Positions 49,479 through 59,999 of a stretch of 64,000 nucleotides of DNA are shown piece after piece. The DNA is from Symbiodinium natans (taxonomy: Eukaryota > Sar > Dinophyceae > Suessiales > Symbiodiniaceae). The notes below the pieces were generated by a model. That model did no database searches. It worked only from the letters and a program-made list of their open reading frames with translations, and was not told the DNA's origin. Every line of letters begins with the position of its first letter. The first letter of the stretch is position 1. A program made the position numbers and the translations under genes. The stretch is from NCBI GenBank assembly GCA_905221605.1, contig CAJNDS010000102.1, forward strand, positions 858,501-922,500, written 5' to 3'.

Positions 49479-50030
49479 ACTTCCGAAACGGTCACAGAGA
49501 AATGCACAACTGGAAAGCCAGGAACGACGGACTCCCGAGCTCTGAAATCCCCCTTGTGAAGCACTTTGTCCCCGGTATGGGATTGAGAAAGGCTGTGAGG
49601 CGGGCAAAGCAAATGCTCGTGAGCCCATCAGGAAATATCAGGGAGCCAAGAGTGTACCATCGGATATGGAAGACCTCCCTGCCGAGGGGCGGCGGATGCA
49701 GTGACGGGAGCCGTGCGTTCTGTGGCCGAGACATTGATCCAGCAAAGGCCCACGGAGCTGTGGGGTGTGTGGGTTTGTGGGTGTGTCTATGTGTCTTTTT
49801 CGTCGCTGCAGTCCAAGTCCACGAAGGGTGTTCGAGGGTCCTGGTTTCTGGTTGCGAAGTTCTGGTGCTTCGGGGCTTTCGGAAGTTACACAGAGCCGGT
49901 TTTAGATGAGGTTTAAGGCCAGCAGTACCTACTGGCTTGCGACCTCTTCTCCAAAGCAGAAACCTTGAAGAGCCTTGACACGGGAAACCCGAAGCCCTCA
50001 ACCATGAATCCTACCCCAAACACTTGCAGG
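49479..50030. other. Stretch with overlapping frames
   Basis: Plus 49502-49909 and minus 49492-50001 overlap almost fully; neither is preferred. Confidence 0.35.
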
Positions 50031-50056
50031 TGGCTAGTCCGAGTGTGAGCGACTAT
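50031..50056 (+). repeat. Box A motif interrupted by a family 1 element
   Basis: GTCCGAGTGTGAGCGA is followed by CTAT and the MITE; ATTAAACCC resumes at 50159. Confidence 0.9.
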
Positions 50057-50158
50057 CTTGGAATGTTCCCCCTTATGCTAACAGTCCTTAATAGGGATTA
50101 TAATAGGGGCACTACAATCCCTATTCAAGACTGTTAGTCTAAGGGTGAACATCCCAAG
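50057..50158. mobile_element. Family 1 MITE-like element inserted in Box A
   Basis: CTTGGAATGTTCCCCCTTAT to AAGGGTGAACATCCCAAG, with internal CTAACAGTCCTTAATAGG and CCCTATTCAAGACTGTTAG. This is the most intact copy. Uninterrupted Box A copies at 21177 and 59077 are empty sites. Confidence 0.9.
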
Positions 50159-50652
50159 ATTAAACCCTTGCAAAGAATGTGGCCCCTCGAAGGCCTTCCA
50201 GCGCCCTGGAGGACGCAACGCTGAGCCCAGCGCCGGGATCCCCTGAAAGGGCGACCCAGTGGGATTCAAGGGCTTGGGCTGTAGGGTTTTCGGGCTTTGG
50301 GGCTTTATGGTGCAGGCTTTCTGGCTGATTGGTTCCCGCAGTTTAGATGCAAAAAGGGGCTTTAGGGTGTTTTTGGGTGTTTTGGGGTTTTGGGTTGTGG
50401 GGCTTTAGGGCTTCGGGGTTTCGGGGTTTTGGGGTTTTGGGCAAGCAAGGCAAGGTTTAAGGTAAGTAAGCGGAAAGGCCCTACAGTCAACTTGGTTTCC
50501 TTCTTGGCCTCCAAAACCCACGAACTTCTGAACCCGAACGCTGCCAATATTTTCTCAGCACTCAATGCAAAATGCCGAGCAAAGACGCTACGCTGGCAGC
50601 ACTAACAACTCTGTGAAGACGATTGGTTTCGAAGAAAAGGTGACGCTAACAG

Positions 50653-50819
50653 GAAAAGTTTGAAGATGAAGAATGATGATTGTGGCCTTAAGGATCCCAG
50701 TGAGCTTAGGAAGCAGTCTCAGAAGTCACAGCCCTTCACCCTGCACCCTGACATTGTGGAAAGCCCGAAAAAAACCTTCGTGACTCTACGGCCTGAAAGC
50801 TCTGCAACAAACCCAAGAT
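50653..50819 (+). CDS. Candidate internal exon with textbook borders
   Basis: CGCTAACAG|G at the left, CCAAGAT|GTAAGT at the right. 167 nt read KSLKMKNDDCGLKDPSELRK, then QSQKSQPFTLHPDIVESPKK and TFVTLRPESSATNPR. Hydrophilic, Ser/Lys/Pro-rich. Best-supported exon in this part; plus strand clear. No family recognised. Confidence 0.65.
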
Positions 50820-51910
50820 GTAAGTGCTTGGCTGCTCAGTGCTTGATAGCCTCTACTCCTTGAGCGCTTTGCCACTGGCAACCGCCATTGTGAGAGCTGT
50901 TGGTTGGTGGGAATTGTGGGAAGGCTGATTTCCAAGATGCAGTCTTTGAGGTATACGTCGCCTGAACGACCCCCGCCTGGATTGCCGAGAGTCGAAACAC
51001 CAAGGTCGCGAGAAGCACGTGAACATGTGGTCGACTGATGATGGGGCACATGCGCGTGGTTGGTTTCAATAGGCTACCAGAATTCATTGGAAAGCACGTT
51101 CATGGTATACCCTTCTAGGCCCCCTTTACCCTTGCGCAGCGAGCGCATGCACACAGCCGGGGTAGGCTTGCATGTCACATGGCAAATAAAAAAAGAGCCC
51201 CCACTGAATCCACAGCCCCCAGACATCTTTCACAACACTCTCTCCGAGCCACGCCCCGACAGAAACTGCCAAATGGCAGTGCAATGAGGTTCACTCTCTT
51301 GAGTGGCTCTGGCGAAATGTTCGACGGGGGTTGGGGTTTCTGGTTGACACGAGGCTAAGGGGGGTTTGGGGAAGTTGGTTGTGACTTTAGCCTAGACTCA
51401 GACCACGAGCCACGAAAGTTGAGGCAAGGGGAGGATGTGAAACATCCGTTTCCGCACAATGCTTGGAAAGCCGGGCGTTTGTCCACACTGCCGGCCACTG
51501 TTCTGAATGCAATTTCTCGGCCCTAATGCTCTGGTAAGCCTTCTAAACGACTGGTGCGCTTGTTTAGAGCGGACTCCAGACATCTCCATACCAATGCACA
51601 GGTTGGAGCTGCCCCCATAACAAAACAAGGGCTACCCCTGAACTGTCGCCTGCTAATTTCACCTCGAATCCGAGACCCCCTTGACCTCACGGGTTTTCCC
51701 ATGCAGCCAAGCGAAGCTAAGCTTTCCCATGGTTCAACAAAATTGGTCGGATCTGTGTGAGACAAGTTTCGACGGCTGTCGTTCACCGCTCACCTCCGCA
51801 CCCAACAAACAGGGAGGGTGGCGCGACATGAGTTAACTCTGTTGTCTCTTCCTGACCCCTGTGACCCCACGCCCTAAGACCACAGCACCTTGAGATTTCG
51901 CAGCACTGGT
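50820..51910. other. Non-coding stretch
   Basis: No array. Minus frames at 50786-51087 and 51398-51786 lack borders. Confidence 0.4.
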
Positions 51911-51914
51911 GCGG

Positions 51915-52636
51915 TCTCTCACTCTTTCTCTCTCTCTCTCTCTCTTCTTTCTCTCTCCGCTCTCTCTCTCTCTCTCTCTTCTGTCTCTCCTCTCCTCCCT
52001 CTCCTCCCTCTCCTCCCTCTCCTCCCTCTCCTCCCTCTCCTCCCTCTCCTCCCTCTCCTCCCTCTCCTCCCTCTCCTCCCTCTCCTCCCTCTCCTCCCTC
52101 TCCTCCCTCTCCTCCCTCTCCTCCCTCTCCTCCCTCTCCTCCCTCCCCTCCCTCTCCTCCCTCTCCTCCCTCTCCTCCCTCTCCTCCCTCTCCTCCCTCT
52201 CCTCCCTCTCCTCCCTCTCCTCCCTCTCCTCCCTCTCCTCCCTCTCCTCCCTCCTCCCTCTCCTCCCTCTCCTCCCTCTCCTCCCTCTCCTCCCTCTCCT
52301 CCCTCTCCTCCCTCTCCTCCCTCTCCTCCCTCTCCTCCCTCTCCTCCCTCTCCTCCCTCTCCTCCCTCTCCTCCCTCTCCTCCCTCTCCTCCCTCTCCTC
52401 CCTCTCCTCCCTCTCCTCTCTCTCCCTCTCCCCTCTCTCTCCTCTCCCTCCCTCACTCCTTCCCTCCCTCCCTGCCCTCCTCTCCCTCTCTCTCTCCTCT
52501 CTCTCCCTCGCTCTCCCTCGCTCTCCCCTCTCGATCCCTCTCTCTCCTCTCTCTCTCCTCTCTCTCCTCTCTCCTCTCCTCTCTCTCTCCCTCTCTCTCG
52601 CTCCCCTCTCTCTCTCTCTCCCTCTCTCTCTCTCCC

Positions 52637-52679
<43 letters not shown>

Positions 52680-52690
52680 CTCTCTTTTTG
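51915..52690. repeat. CT and CTCCCT hexamer satellite
   Basis: CT runs, then about 70 CTCCCT/CTCCTC hexamers at 51990-52425, then mixed CT/CCT runs. The 290-350 residue frames through it (Leu/Pro, Ser/Leu, Glu/Arg, Gly/Glu) are repeat translations. Confidence 0.97.
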
Positions 52691-53041
52691 CTCCCGCCCT
52701 CCAAAAACACAACGAGAACCGTCTTCCCCGTCTCCCAAAAGGGAAAATGCCCCACTTCCTGAAGCGCCTCTCTAAACTCCAGATGTCTTTTTTTTTGGGC
52801 GTTCTTTGTTGCATAGGCAGCTCGTTGAGACGAGCCCCTGGCATGCGGAGGCCCGTTGTCTTTACTGTTTAGGGTGGGCTTAGAGTTGGCAAGCCGCTCA
52901 ACATTGTTTCGGGCATGTTTGAGGTCGTTGCTCAGGGATGGTGTGTCATTCCTACAGAAATCAGTTTGGGGCTGCTTGGAGTAGGGTGCGGTTTAGGGTT
53001 TGGAGGTTTCTTGGGGTTATTGTGCTTTGCTCAATTCACAG

Positions 53042-53210
53042 TGCCTTTATACATGAACCACAGCATGGTGCCGGATTGATGAGACAAGAGGCAGCCCCAA
53101 AAATCCCCGGCCACATGCAGCATTGTGTAGCAGAGCAAGCACGCAGCATCCGGGGGTCCATCAAATCCCTCAACACGACAGCCCCAAAAAAAACAACTCC
53201 CACACACTGA
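53042..53210 (+). CDS. Candidate terminal exon with TGA stop
   Basis: After TTTGCTCAATTCACAG the frame reads AFIHEPQHGAGLMRQEAAPK, then IPGHMQHCVAEQARSIRGSI and a basic tail to TGA at 53208. Polypyrimidine tract and acceptor are good. Confidence 0.5.
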
Positions 53211-53265
53211 ACGCTAAACGTTAAACCCTAAACCCAGCACAGCCCGTTGAACGTTGAACTTGCAG

Positions 53266-53366
53266 CCCCCTTGTCTCGCGGAGGCAGCTGCAGTCGCCAA
53301 GAGTCCCAGATGCCCAACCGAGTCGATGCACCTGGGCTCCCACGAGTGGGGAGAGGGGTTCAAGGG
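53266..53366 (+). CDS. Candidate internal exon with GC donor
   Basis: AACTTGCAG at the left, CAAGG|GGCTTAGGG at the right. The frame reads PLSRGGSCSRQESQMPNRVD, then APGLPRVGRGVQ. CCCTAAA units at 53222, TTTAGGG array after. Confidence 0.5.
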
Positions 53367-53458
53367 GCTTAGGGTTTAGGGTTTAGGATTTAGGGCTTAG
53401 GGTTTAGGGCTTAGGGCTTAGGGTTGAGGGTTTAGGGTTTAGGGTTTAGGGTTTAGGA
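53367..53458 (+). repeat. TTTAGGG / CTTAGGG array
   Basis: Twelve to thirteen units, three or four of them CTTAGGG. Confidence 0.95.
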
Positions 53459-54584
53459 CCCGTCCCTGCCGCGCGATCTGACCCCTTAGAAGAAGCAGGG
53501 ACCTGAACTAGAGTCGGGGTATGACGAGAAACCTGAGATGCCGAATGCCAGGCCGCCAAACCTCCAAACCCTGAACCCAGCTTACTTCTGGGGGTGCCCT
53601 GGACTAGAGTCATGTTCGCTACTTTAGGCTTCAGAGAGCAACTGCCCGACAGTGTTCGTTGCTGTTGTATGCCCCAGCTAGCCGTCCTGCACTGTACGCA
53701 TACGTACAGCTGTGAAACTCTTATTTTGCAGGGGTTGAATGTTGGGGCGAGGTGATTGACATAGACTCCTCAGAAGGTAGTGGCAAGCCGAACAAACAAC
53801 CCCCATTTACCAAACCTCAACCCTAAAACCCTAACACCTCCAATCAGGCTCTCTGTGGACAACGGACTGCCGGCAGGCCAGATATGAAGCCTAAGACCTT
53901 CATGGCTCAAATTACGGCATCCCAGATGGTTGTTGCCTTGGTTCCTATACACGGGATGTATGGAAAAGGGTTTAGGGTTGATTTTCACCCCACTTGCCCT
54001 GAGACGGTTCCACAACCGTGAGGCATGAGTACCAAGCACGGAGCCGTTGTCGGGTGGCCCAGTCCCGCGTGGTAGCTTTCGACAGCACCTTGAAACCACC
54101 CTCAACTCCTCAGCTTCTGCTGAAGAATTTCTCGAGCCCACATGGCCCCTCTTTTGCGGCCCAGCCCCTGCGCTTAAGAACGTCTGATTTGCTTCGCCCG
54201 CTCGGCTGCGAAACATCCAGCTGTCCACCTCGCAAAGACCGACTGCAAAGACCGGACCTTCCTGTTGCACCCTTCGGAAGGGGAGGGTGGCGGAGCTTTT
54301 GGCGGGCCCGCGCTGAAATACAAGAAGGCCCGACGGCATCAGCCCTGAAACTTCAGTGGAGGGGCCCCTGGAGCCAAGTTCAGGGGCTCGCCTCAGGGCC
54401 CAAAGCCCACAATCCCAGGCTGCAGCTTTGGACCGTGTGGCCTTGGAGGCCCCTGCACTGCCATAATATATAGACATAGATACCGGTATATATACATATG
54501 TATATAGAGCATATAAATACACAAACTAACAAAGCAGATACTTACATACACACACACATATAGCTAGCTACATAGATAGATAGA

Positions 54585-54621
<37 letters not shown>

Positions 54622-55224
54622 GCACTTATTTTCAGCAAAGAATATACACAAGTCTTCAACTCTCCCGACTCTGTCTGTTGCGACCAATCCTTTTTCTTGC
54701 AACTGTTCGTACGGTTGTAGGGCTGGGGTCGAAGGTGCTCGGTCTTACATCCTGAATAGAGTGTATGGGTGGGTGCAGGGAGAACGGCGCAAACCCTAAA
54801 CCCCTTATTCTTAAAGCCCGCATTGCTTGAAGAGGCCTTTTGTAAGCCCCAACTCCATCCATCCCTGGTCCTCGACACCCCAAGATGAGGACAAAACACC
54901 AAGGAACACGGTGACCCGTAAGCTCCAAACTCCTCAAAGGCCTAGGCCCTACAGCCACTTACAGCCCAAGCTTGGGCTAGTCCCAAAACCATGAGAGAAC
55001 TCCATCCGCAGCCCAGAAATACCGTGAGGCTATAAATCCTTAGCGTCGATGAAGTCCTCCCTCAGGCAGCGGGGTGCGCCACGCCCATGGAGAAGCTCAA
55101 GGCCTTTGCGACGGGGCTTAGGTGATTTCCAGCCTTATAAGAAGGGGGGAGCTCTTGAGCCACTTGCAGCCGACAGATGGTTTCGGACATTTCCGGGTTG
55201 AGCATACAAGGACATGCCTTAAAA
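53459..55224. other. Stretch with TA microsatellite and overlapping frames
   Basis: Plus 54018-54473 (with RLRTSDLLRPLGCETSSCPP) and minus 53770-54522 overlap. TA/CA runs at 54470-54620. No bordered exon chosen. Confidence 0.35.
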
Positions 55225-55268
55225 TACCCTAAACCTTAAATCCTAAACCCTAAACCCTAAACCCTAAA
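55225..55268 (+). repeat. CCCTAAA array
   Basis: Six units with CCTTAAA and TCCTAAA variants. Confidence 0.9.
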
Positions 55269-55577
55269 GGAGGAAAAACGAGGTGTCGAAATTTCAGGAA
55301 CCCTGGTGTGCACGTGTGAGGCTTTCTTTGTCTGGCTGAGGCAATGGCAGGGAGAAGAATGTAATCAGATAGCTGCATGCATTTTTGTGTTGCAATTTTG
55401 GGAGGGCGTTTTAGCAAAATGCCGTGCAGGTCGCCGACCGCCTCTCAGACAACTGTCTGCACAAGATCGAGGGGTCCTGCGGCCGAGTCTTGTCGTTCCG
55501 CAATGTCTGTAGAGGCTTTGGGTGTTGGCGTTGAGTGTGTGCGGCATGTAGTGCCTATGAGGAGTTTGTAGGTCTCC

Positions 55578-56113
55578 TCAGCGTGGGTCGTTCAGCAACC
55601 GCGACAAAGCCCCGTGCCTGTGCACCTTGTGCCATGCAAGCCGTGAAAGACGTGTGAACTTTGGGTTGTGTTTGGCATTTGAGGGTGTGTTGCGCATCTC
55701 AAGGATCTTCAGGCAAAGACGAAGAATAGAGGAGCCACCTTTCTGTGGGCCTGCTGTGATGTAGACACAGCAAGCTCCTAGCTTGGGCTCCGGCAGCTTC
55801 CGTGTTCTAGCAGCAAGCATGGTCACAATGTCTTTTCCCCTTCTTCCACCATGCGTGCAGGGAGCTCGAGGTTAACAAGGCCCATGCCCTCCGGCTGGTC
55901 AGTCACATTGTGGTTCGCATTGACGTGAAGCGTCCGGGCAGGACAGCGCGCGAAAACCGCGCGTAGATTGCAATGCAGGCCTTTCAAGGGCATAAGCTTC
56001 AAGGGCCCGCGACATCCCAAAGGCAGCATCCCGGGCAGGACGGTGCACGAGCACGGGGTAACTATGCAGGGTGTGAGGAACGTCTTCTTGTCAGCTAGGC
56101 GGCAAGCAACCAA
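55578..56113 (-). CDS. Candidate minus-strand coding region, unknown
   Basis: Two overlapping minus frames: 55823-56113 (with PLKLMPLKGLHCNLRAVFAR, then CPARTLHVNANHNVTDQPEG) and 55578-55826 (with LPEPKLGACCVYITAGPQKG). Composition is protein-like and better than the plus frames. They are in different frames and would need a splice or frameshift. No family recognised. Confidence 0.3.
56089..56110 (+). repeat. Degenerate Box B
   Basis: TTGTCAGCTAGGCGGCAAGC; lacks GGGT. Confidence 0.7.
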
Positions 56114-56602
56114 CCCTAATTACTAGTAGTCATGAATGGTGTGAAGATGAGTATTCATCTGATGCTTAAATTCTGATTCTCAGTCTTTATTCCTAACGTA
56201 GAGCCTAATTAACCATTACTATACCATGGCGGAGTCTTTATTCTGAACATTTTTTCAACTTCATACTCCCAGAGCCTTGTCGAGATGTTGGGATCTGCCA
56301 GGGGCTGTGGATCGCCACGCCACTTCTTGCCGCCTTCCCGCCGCTTGGGGGCCCAGACGCGAGGTGTTGGGGTGCTGGGCGATTTGGGTTTCAAGGTTTC
56401 GGGTTTCCGGTTTCCGGTTTAGAGGCGCTTGGCATTCTGATTTCCGTGCAGCGTAGTTCATCTCAGAGCTATCAGCTCCCAAATGTGTCGAGCCAGGAAA
56501 TCTTGGGTTTAGTTACTTTAGTTGTTTCGAGTCCAGCGTGCGAAAGATTTAGGTCAGGGCAGGTCGAGGTCGAGGAAGCACTTGACCTTGGGAATTCTGC
56601 CC

Positions 56603-56752
56603 CAAACCCTAAATCCTAAACCCTAAACCCTAAGCCCTAAGCCCTAAGCCTTCAACCCTAAACCCTAAACCCTAAACCCCAAACCCTAAACCCCAAACCC
56701 TAAACCCTAAACCCTAAACCTTACACCCTAAACCCTATAAACCCTAAACCCT
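56603..56752 (+). repeat. CCCTAAA array
   Basis: About 20 units with CCCTAAG, CCCCAAA and CCCTATAAA variants. Confidence 0.95.
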
Positions 56753-56758
56753 GTCTAG

Positions 56759-56877
56759 AACCTGGCCCAGCCCACCAGACCAGGCCGGTCGGTGGAGACC
56801 CGTCCTGAGAAGCCTGTCATGCGTGGGCCCCGTCGCAGACATGGGGGCAACCACCCTGGAATCGAAATGTGCGGGCG
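56759..56877 (+). CDS. Candidate internal exon between arrays, strong composition
   Basis: CTGTCTAG at the left, GGGCG|GTTTAGG at the right. The frame reads NLAQPTRPGRSVETRPEKPV, then MRGPRRRHGGNHPGIEMCG. Basic, Arg/Pro-rich. CCCTAAA array directly before and TTTAGGG units directly after: the clearest example of the rule. Confidence 0.6.
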
Positions 56878-56901
56878 GTTTAGGGTTTAGGTTTAGGGTT
56901 C
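56878..56901 (+). repeat. Short TTTAGGG array
   Basis: Three units; begins at the GT donor. Confidence 0.9.
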
Positions 56902-57830
56902 ACCCCCCTTGAATTCTTGCGTCCGAATTCAAAGTGAGCCGTAAACCCCCCCAAGCCCAAAAGTATCAATCCCAGCATGAAACCAGCCTGGCAGGGGGGT
57001 TTGGGGACGAAAGGTGCAGGTGCAGGAAAGAAGTTCACAAGCGGGCGTTTGGGAAAATTGCGGGAAGAGTTGCTTGAAGCGAATTTATCGTGGCTACTCC
57101 ATTCTCCATTGACCGGCAATAAAATGGTTTGGCGTATTCTCTGGGGGACAGAACCCTCAATAACACTCGCGATGTTTGTGTTCTAGCTAAGGGCAGGGAG
57201 CAGTTCAGAGGTTTGAAGTAGGGCCTACTCGATACGTCGTTTTCAAGGAAGAAATCGGATCTCAGGGTAAAATACCAGCTGCACTCGAAACCCAAACACT
57301 TCATACAGCCTACGGGACTTATGTGCGTGTTTCTAGTGATAGCAGGGTTGGTGGTTCAGAGGGTTTCCTTGCTGGCCATGCGAACGAGACAGTGGCCAGG
57401 AAGTGGCGCCCGAAACTGACGAACGGCCCGAACCTTGGTTGCGGGCCAGAGACAAAAGCATTGACCTAGGGTCCAGAGCAGGCGACAAGAGTTCCCATGC
57501 ACTCAAAGTCCTCTCCACGCTCCTCCAGCAGTTGTGCCCACCTGGGTTCTAGGTGGCCTAGCCTCTGCCACCACCTGAAATCAACAAGTCACTAGAGCAC
57601 CTGCAAATGGAGAACAACTCGAGCCCCAGCAAAGCCCAAAAACCCCAAAAAACCCGAAACGCCGGAGCCTCGCCTGCTTGCCGCTAGTTTATGAGAATCA
57701 AGGCCCCCTCAGGGCTGGGTTTGAACATAGCTTTCTGTTCTTGCTACCTTTAATCCCTATATACTCCTTACAAAGCCAGAAAGCAATGTTTTTCTATATA
57801 TATACTCACATATATCTATATATACATGGT
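56902..57830. other. Stretch without trusted coding region
   Basis: Short frames on both strands, no bordered island; TA-rich run at 57795-57825. Confidence 0.4.
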
Positions 57831-57937
57831 TCCTAAACCATAAACCCCAAACCCTAAACCCTAAACCCTAAACCCCAAACCCTAAACCCTAAACCCCAAA
57901 CCCTAAACCCTAAACATATTGTCCCTAAAACATATTG
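57831..57937 (+). repeat. CCCTAAA array plus heptad flanked by ACATATTGT
   Basis: About eleven units to 57913, then ACATATTGT, one CCCTAAA and ACATATTGT again. Confidence 0.9.
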
Positions 57938-57945
57938 TGGGCCAG

Positions 57946-58000
57946 CTGAGGGAAGCCCTGGCCAAGGTGTCGTCCCAGGCCTCGAGCTGGCAGGGGCCAG
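57946..58000 (+). CDS. Candidate internal exon, helical
   Basis: GTGGGCCAG at the left, GGCCAG|GTGGCC at the right. The frame reads LREALAKVSSQASSWQGP; the frame is also open upstream (HIVGQ). Amphipathic helix. Confidence 0.55.
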
Positions 58001-58021
58001 GTGGCCGCTTTCCGGGGGTGT

Positions 58022-58195
58022 CTTGGGATGTTCCCCGTTATACTAAGACCTCCTTAATAGGGATTAGGGTTTAGGGTTTAGGGGTAGAATTGGGGTACTT
58101 TATTTCCAATGAAGGTTAGGGTTTAGGGTTTAGGGGTAGAATTGGGGTACTTTATTTCCTATGAAGGACTGCCAGTATAAAGGGGGACATCCCAA
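58022..58195. mobile_element. Family 1 element with internal 52-bp duplication
   Basis: TTGGGATGTTCCCCGTTATA to AAAGGGGGACATCCCAAG. Inside, a 52-bp unit starting TTAGGGTTTAGGGTTTAGGG is duplicated (58064 and 58116), so telomere-like repeats sit inside the element. Confidence 0.85.
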
Positions 58196-58364
58196 GGGGT
58201 GTCGTTTGAAGAATGGAAACCCTCAACCCTGCCCTGAAAAACCCAAAACCTACTTTTTTGTCGGTTGCCTAGGAATTTTATGAGGGGGGTTTTGCGCGAA
58301 GAACCTGCAAAAAATGTAGGTTTTGGGTTCTTCAGGTGCCCTCAGTAGTCTGACAGAGGGTTTT

Positions 58365-58480
58365 AGGGCTTAGGGTTCAGCTGACAGGAGAGGAGTTTGG
58401 GTTGCAACAGAACACGGGGCTAGGGTTAGGGTTTAGGGTTTGGGTTGAGGGTTGAGGGTTTAGGGTTTAGGGTTTAGGGT
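58365..58480 (+). repeat. Degenerate TTTAGGG array
   Basis: TTAGGG, TTTGGG and TTGAGGG units around non-repeat sequence, densest at 58424-58480. Confidence 0.85.
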
Positions 58481-58659
58481 TGGGCTTGTTAGGGTTGGTG
58501 AAACCCTGCCCCCAAGCCCCGGTTCCCCATCCAGGCGCGCACGCGCCGCCTGCGCCCGCTCCGGGTTCAATGCGCAAATCCCAGAGTTGTCGGGTGGTTG
58601 GGTGTAGGGTTGAGGGTTGAGGGTTTAGGGGAAAGTCCTGGTAGAAAAAGAAGGGCTTG

Positions 58660-58682
58660 TTTTTTTTTTTTGGGGGGGGGGG
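58660..58682. repeat. T12-G11 homopolymer junction
   Basis: Twelve T followed by eleven G. Confidence 0.95.
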
Positions 58683-59035
58683 AGGGAGGGGCACGTGAGG
58701 GCCTTTTTGTGAGTACTGTTGATAAAGGGGGCCTGTGAGTGCTTGGGATGTCTTGTGTTGCGCGCCAAGGCCTTCTTTGGCTTGGCCTTACAGAAGATCG
58801 GATTCAGATCGGGGCTATTGCAGGGGCCTTTAGAGGTTTTCGGTTGGGGATATCGCTATTTTGGGGGTTCAAGTAAGTGGTGGGTTGTGTGGGTTGTTTG
58901 AGTTGAGGGTTCCCAGTGCCTTGCCGCAGTGAAGCGTGCTTCCAGCGAGAGTTTCCTTGTAGTCGTTTCAAAAAAACCGTGCGAGACCTTCAGTGCGCGT
59001 GTGGCTTAGTCACTAACCCGAAAGGCTGTAATTAG

Positions 59036-59347
59036 GACCCTAAACCCTAAACCCTAAACCCTAAACCCTAAACCCGTGTGCCTCGCCTGGCTTGTCCGAG
59101 TGTGAGCGATTAAACCCTAAACCCTAAACCCTAAACCCTAAACCCTAAACCCTAAACCCTAAACCCTAAACCCTAAACCCTAAACCCTAAACCCTAAACC
59201 CTAAACCCTAAACCCTAAACCCTAAACCCTAAACCCTAAACCCTAAACCCGAAACCATAAACCCTAAACCCTAAACCCTAAACCCTAAACCCTAAACCCT
59301 AAACCCTAAACCCTAAACCCTAAACCCTAAACCCTAAACCCTAAACC
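59036..59347 (+). repeat. Longest CCCTAAA array, interrupted by Box A
   Basis: Five heptads to 59074, Box A at 59077-59110, then about 34 heptads to 59347, with a single CCCGAAA-CCATAAA interruption. Confidence 0.97.
59077..59117 (+). repeat. Box A motif (uninterrupted)
   Basis: GTGCCTCGCCTGGCTTGTCC, then GAGTGTGAGCGATTAAACCC. Confidence 0.95.
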
Positions 59348-59397
59348 CAGAGCCACCCCAGCAAACCCCATGAGCTGTGGCCATCGCACTCTTTGAG

Positions 59398-59520
59398 CCC
59401 GATTTCATGGCCGACCTGCAACCCTGAGTTCCCAACGGCCTGGTGAAGAACCTCCAAAAGCAACGACCCCAAGAATCCCAAAGCTCGCAGTCCTAAGAAG
59501 CCCAAAAGCCGACAACGACG
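59398..59520 (+). CDS. Candidate internal exon, strand uncertain
   Basis: After CTTTGAG the plus frame reads RFHGRPATLSSQRPGEEPPK, then ATTPRIPKLAVLRSPKADND, to GACG|GTAACC. The minus strand at 59425-59348 reads VGHEIGLKECDGHSSWGLLG and ends at a GTTTAGGG; it is equally plausible. Confidence 0.4.
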
Positions 59521-59814
59521 GTAACCACTGCGTCTCTCAGGGCCTGCCGAAAGCGCCACCGCGGTGGCAGTTCTGAGCACTTTAGGGGGGTTTCCTTTTT
59601 TCCGCATGAGTGCAGTATGTGGGGGGGGGGGGTAGACAGGGTACTCCTAGCCTGGCCCCAAAAGTGCAGGGTGGTCAGAACGATCATTGCAGAACCTGCC
59701 CCGTGGGTTCGGAGATTTTGGGCTGTAGATGCTTGGTGCCTCAGGGCCTTTAAGAACCACAAATTCCCAGCGCCAAGGCCTTGTTCCTTTGGTGTCGGGG
59801 GCTTCTCCAGCGTG

Positions 59815-59862
59815 TCCTTGACCTCCCTCCTTGGTACCCCTAATTTCGGAAACTCCCATGTG
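59815..59862 (-). repeat. Family 3 fragment, minus orientation
   Basis: The reverse complement reads GTTTCCGAAATTAGGGGTAC. Confidence 0.6.
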
Positions 59863-59999
59863 GAAGTGCAGCGCAGCGTGGTGTGGACTTCTTAGGTTTT
59901 CTGAGCGGCGCTCGAGAAGCTCCCCCCATGCAGCCCCCTGATGCCGCATAAGAGAGCCGCCTGTGATGTAGTTAAGTTTCAGACAAACCGACACACAGA

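Noticed and set aside
51783-52844. Proteins of 288-353 residues on both strands
   Set aside because: They are translations of the CTCCCT hexamer satellite and CT runs; every frame is open because the unit is 6 nt.
59111-59347. True chromosome end (telomere)
   Set aside because: Non-repeat sequence continues for more than 4 kb on the right and arrays occur in both orientations throughout, so these are interstitial.
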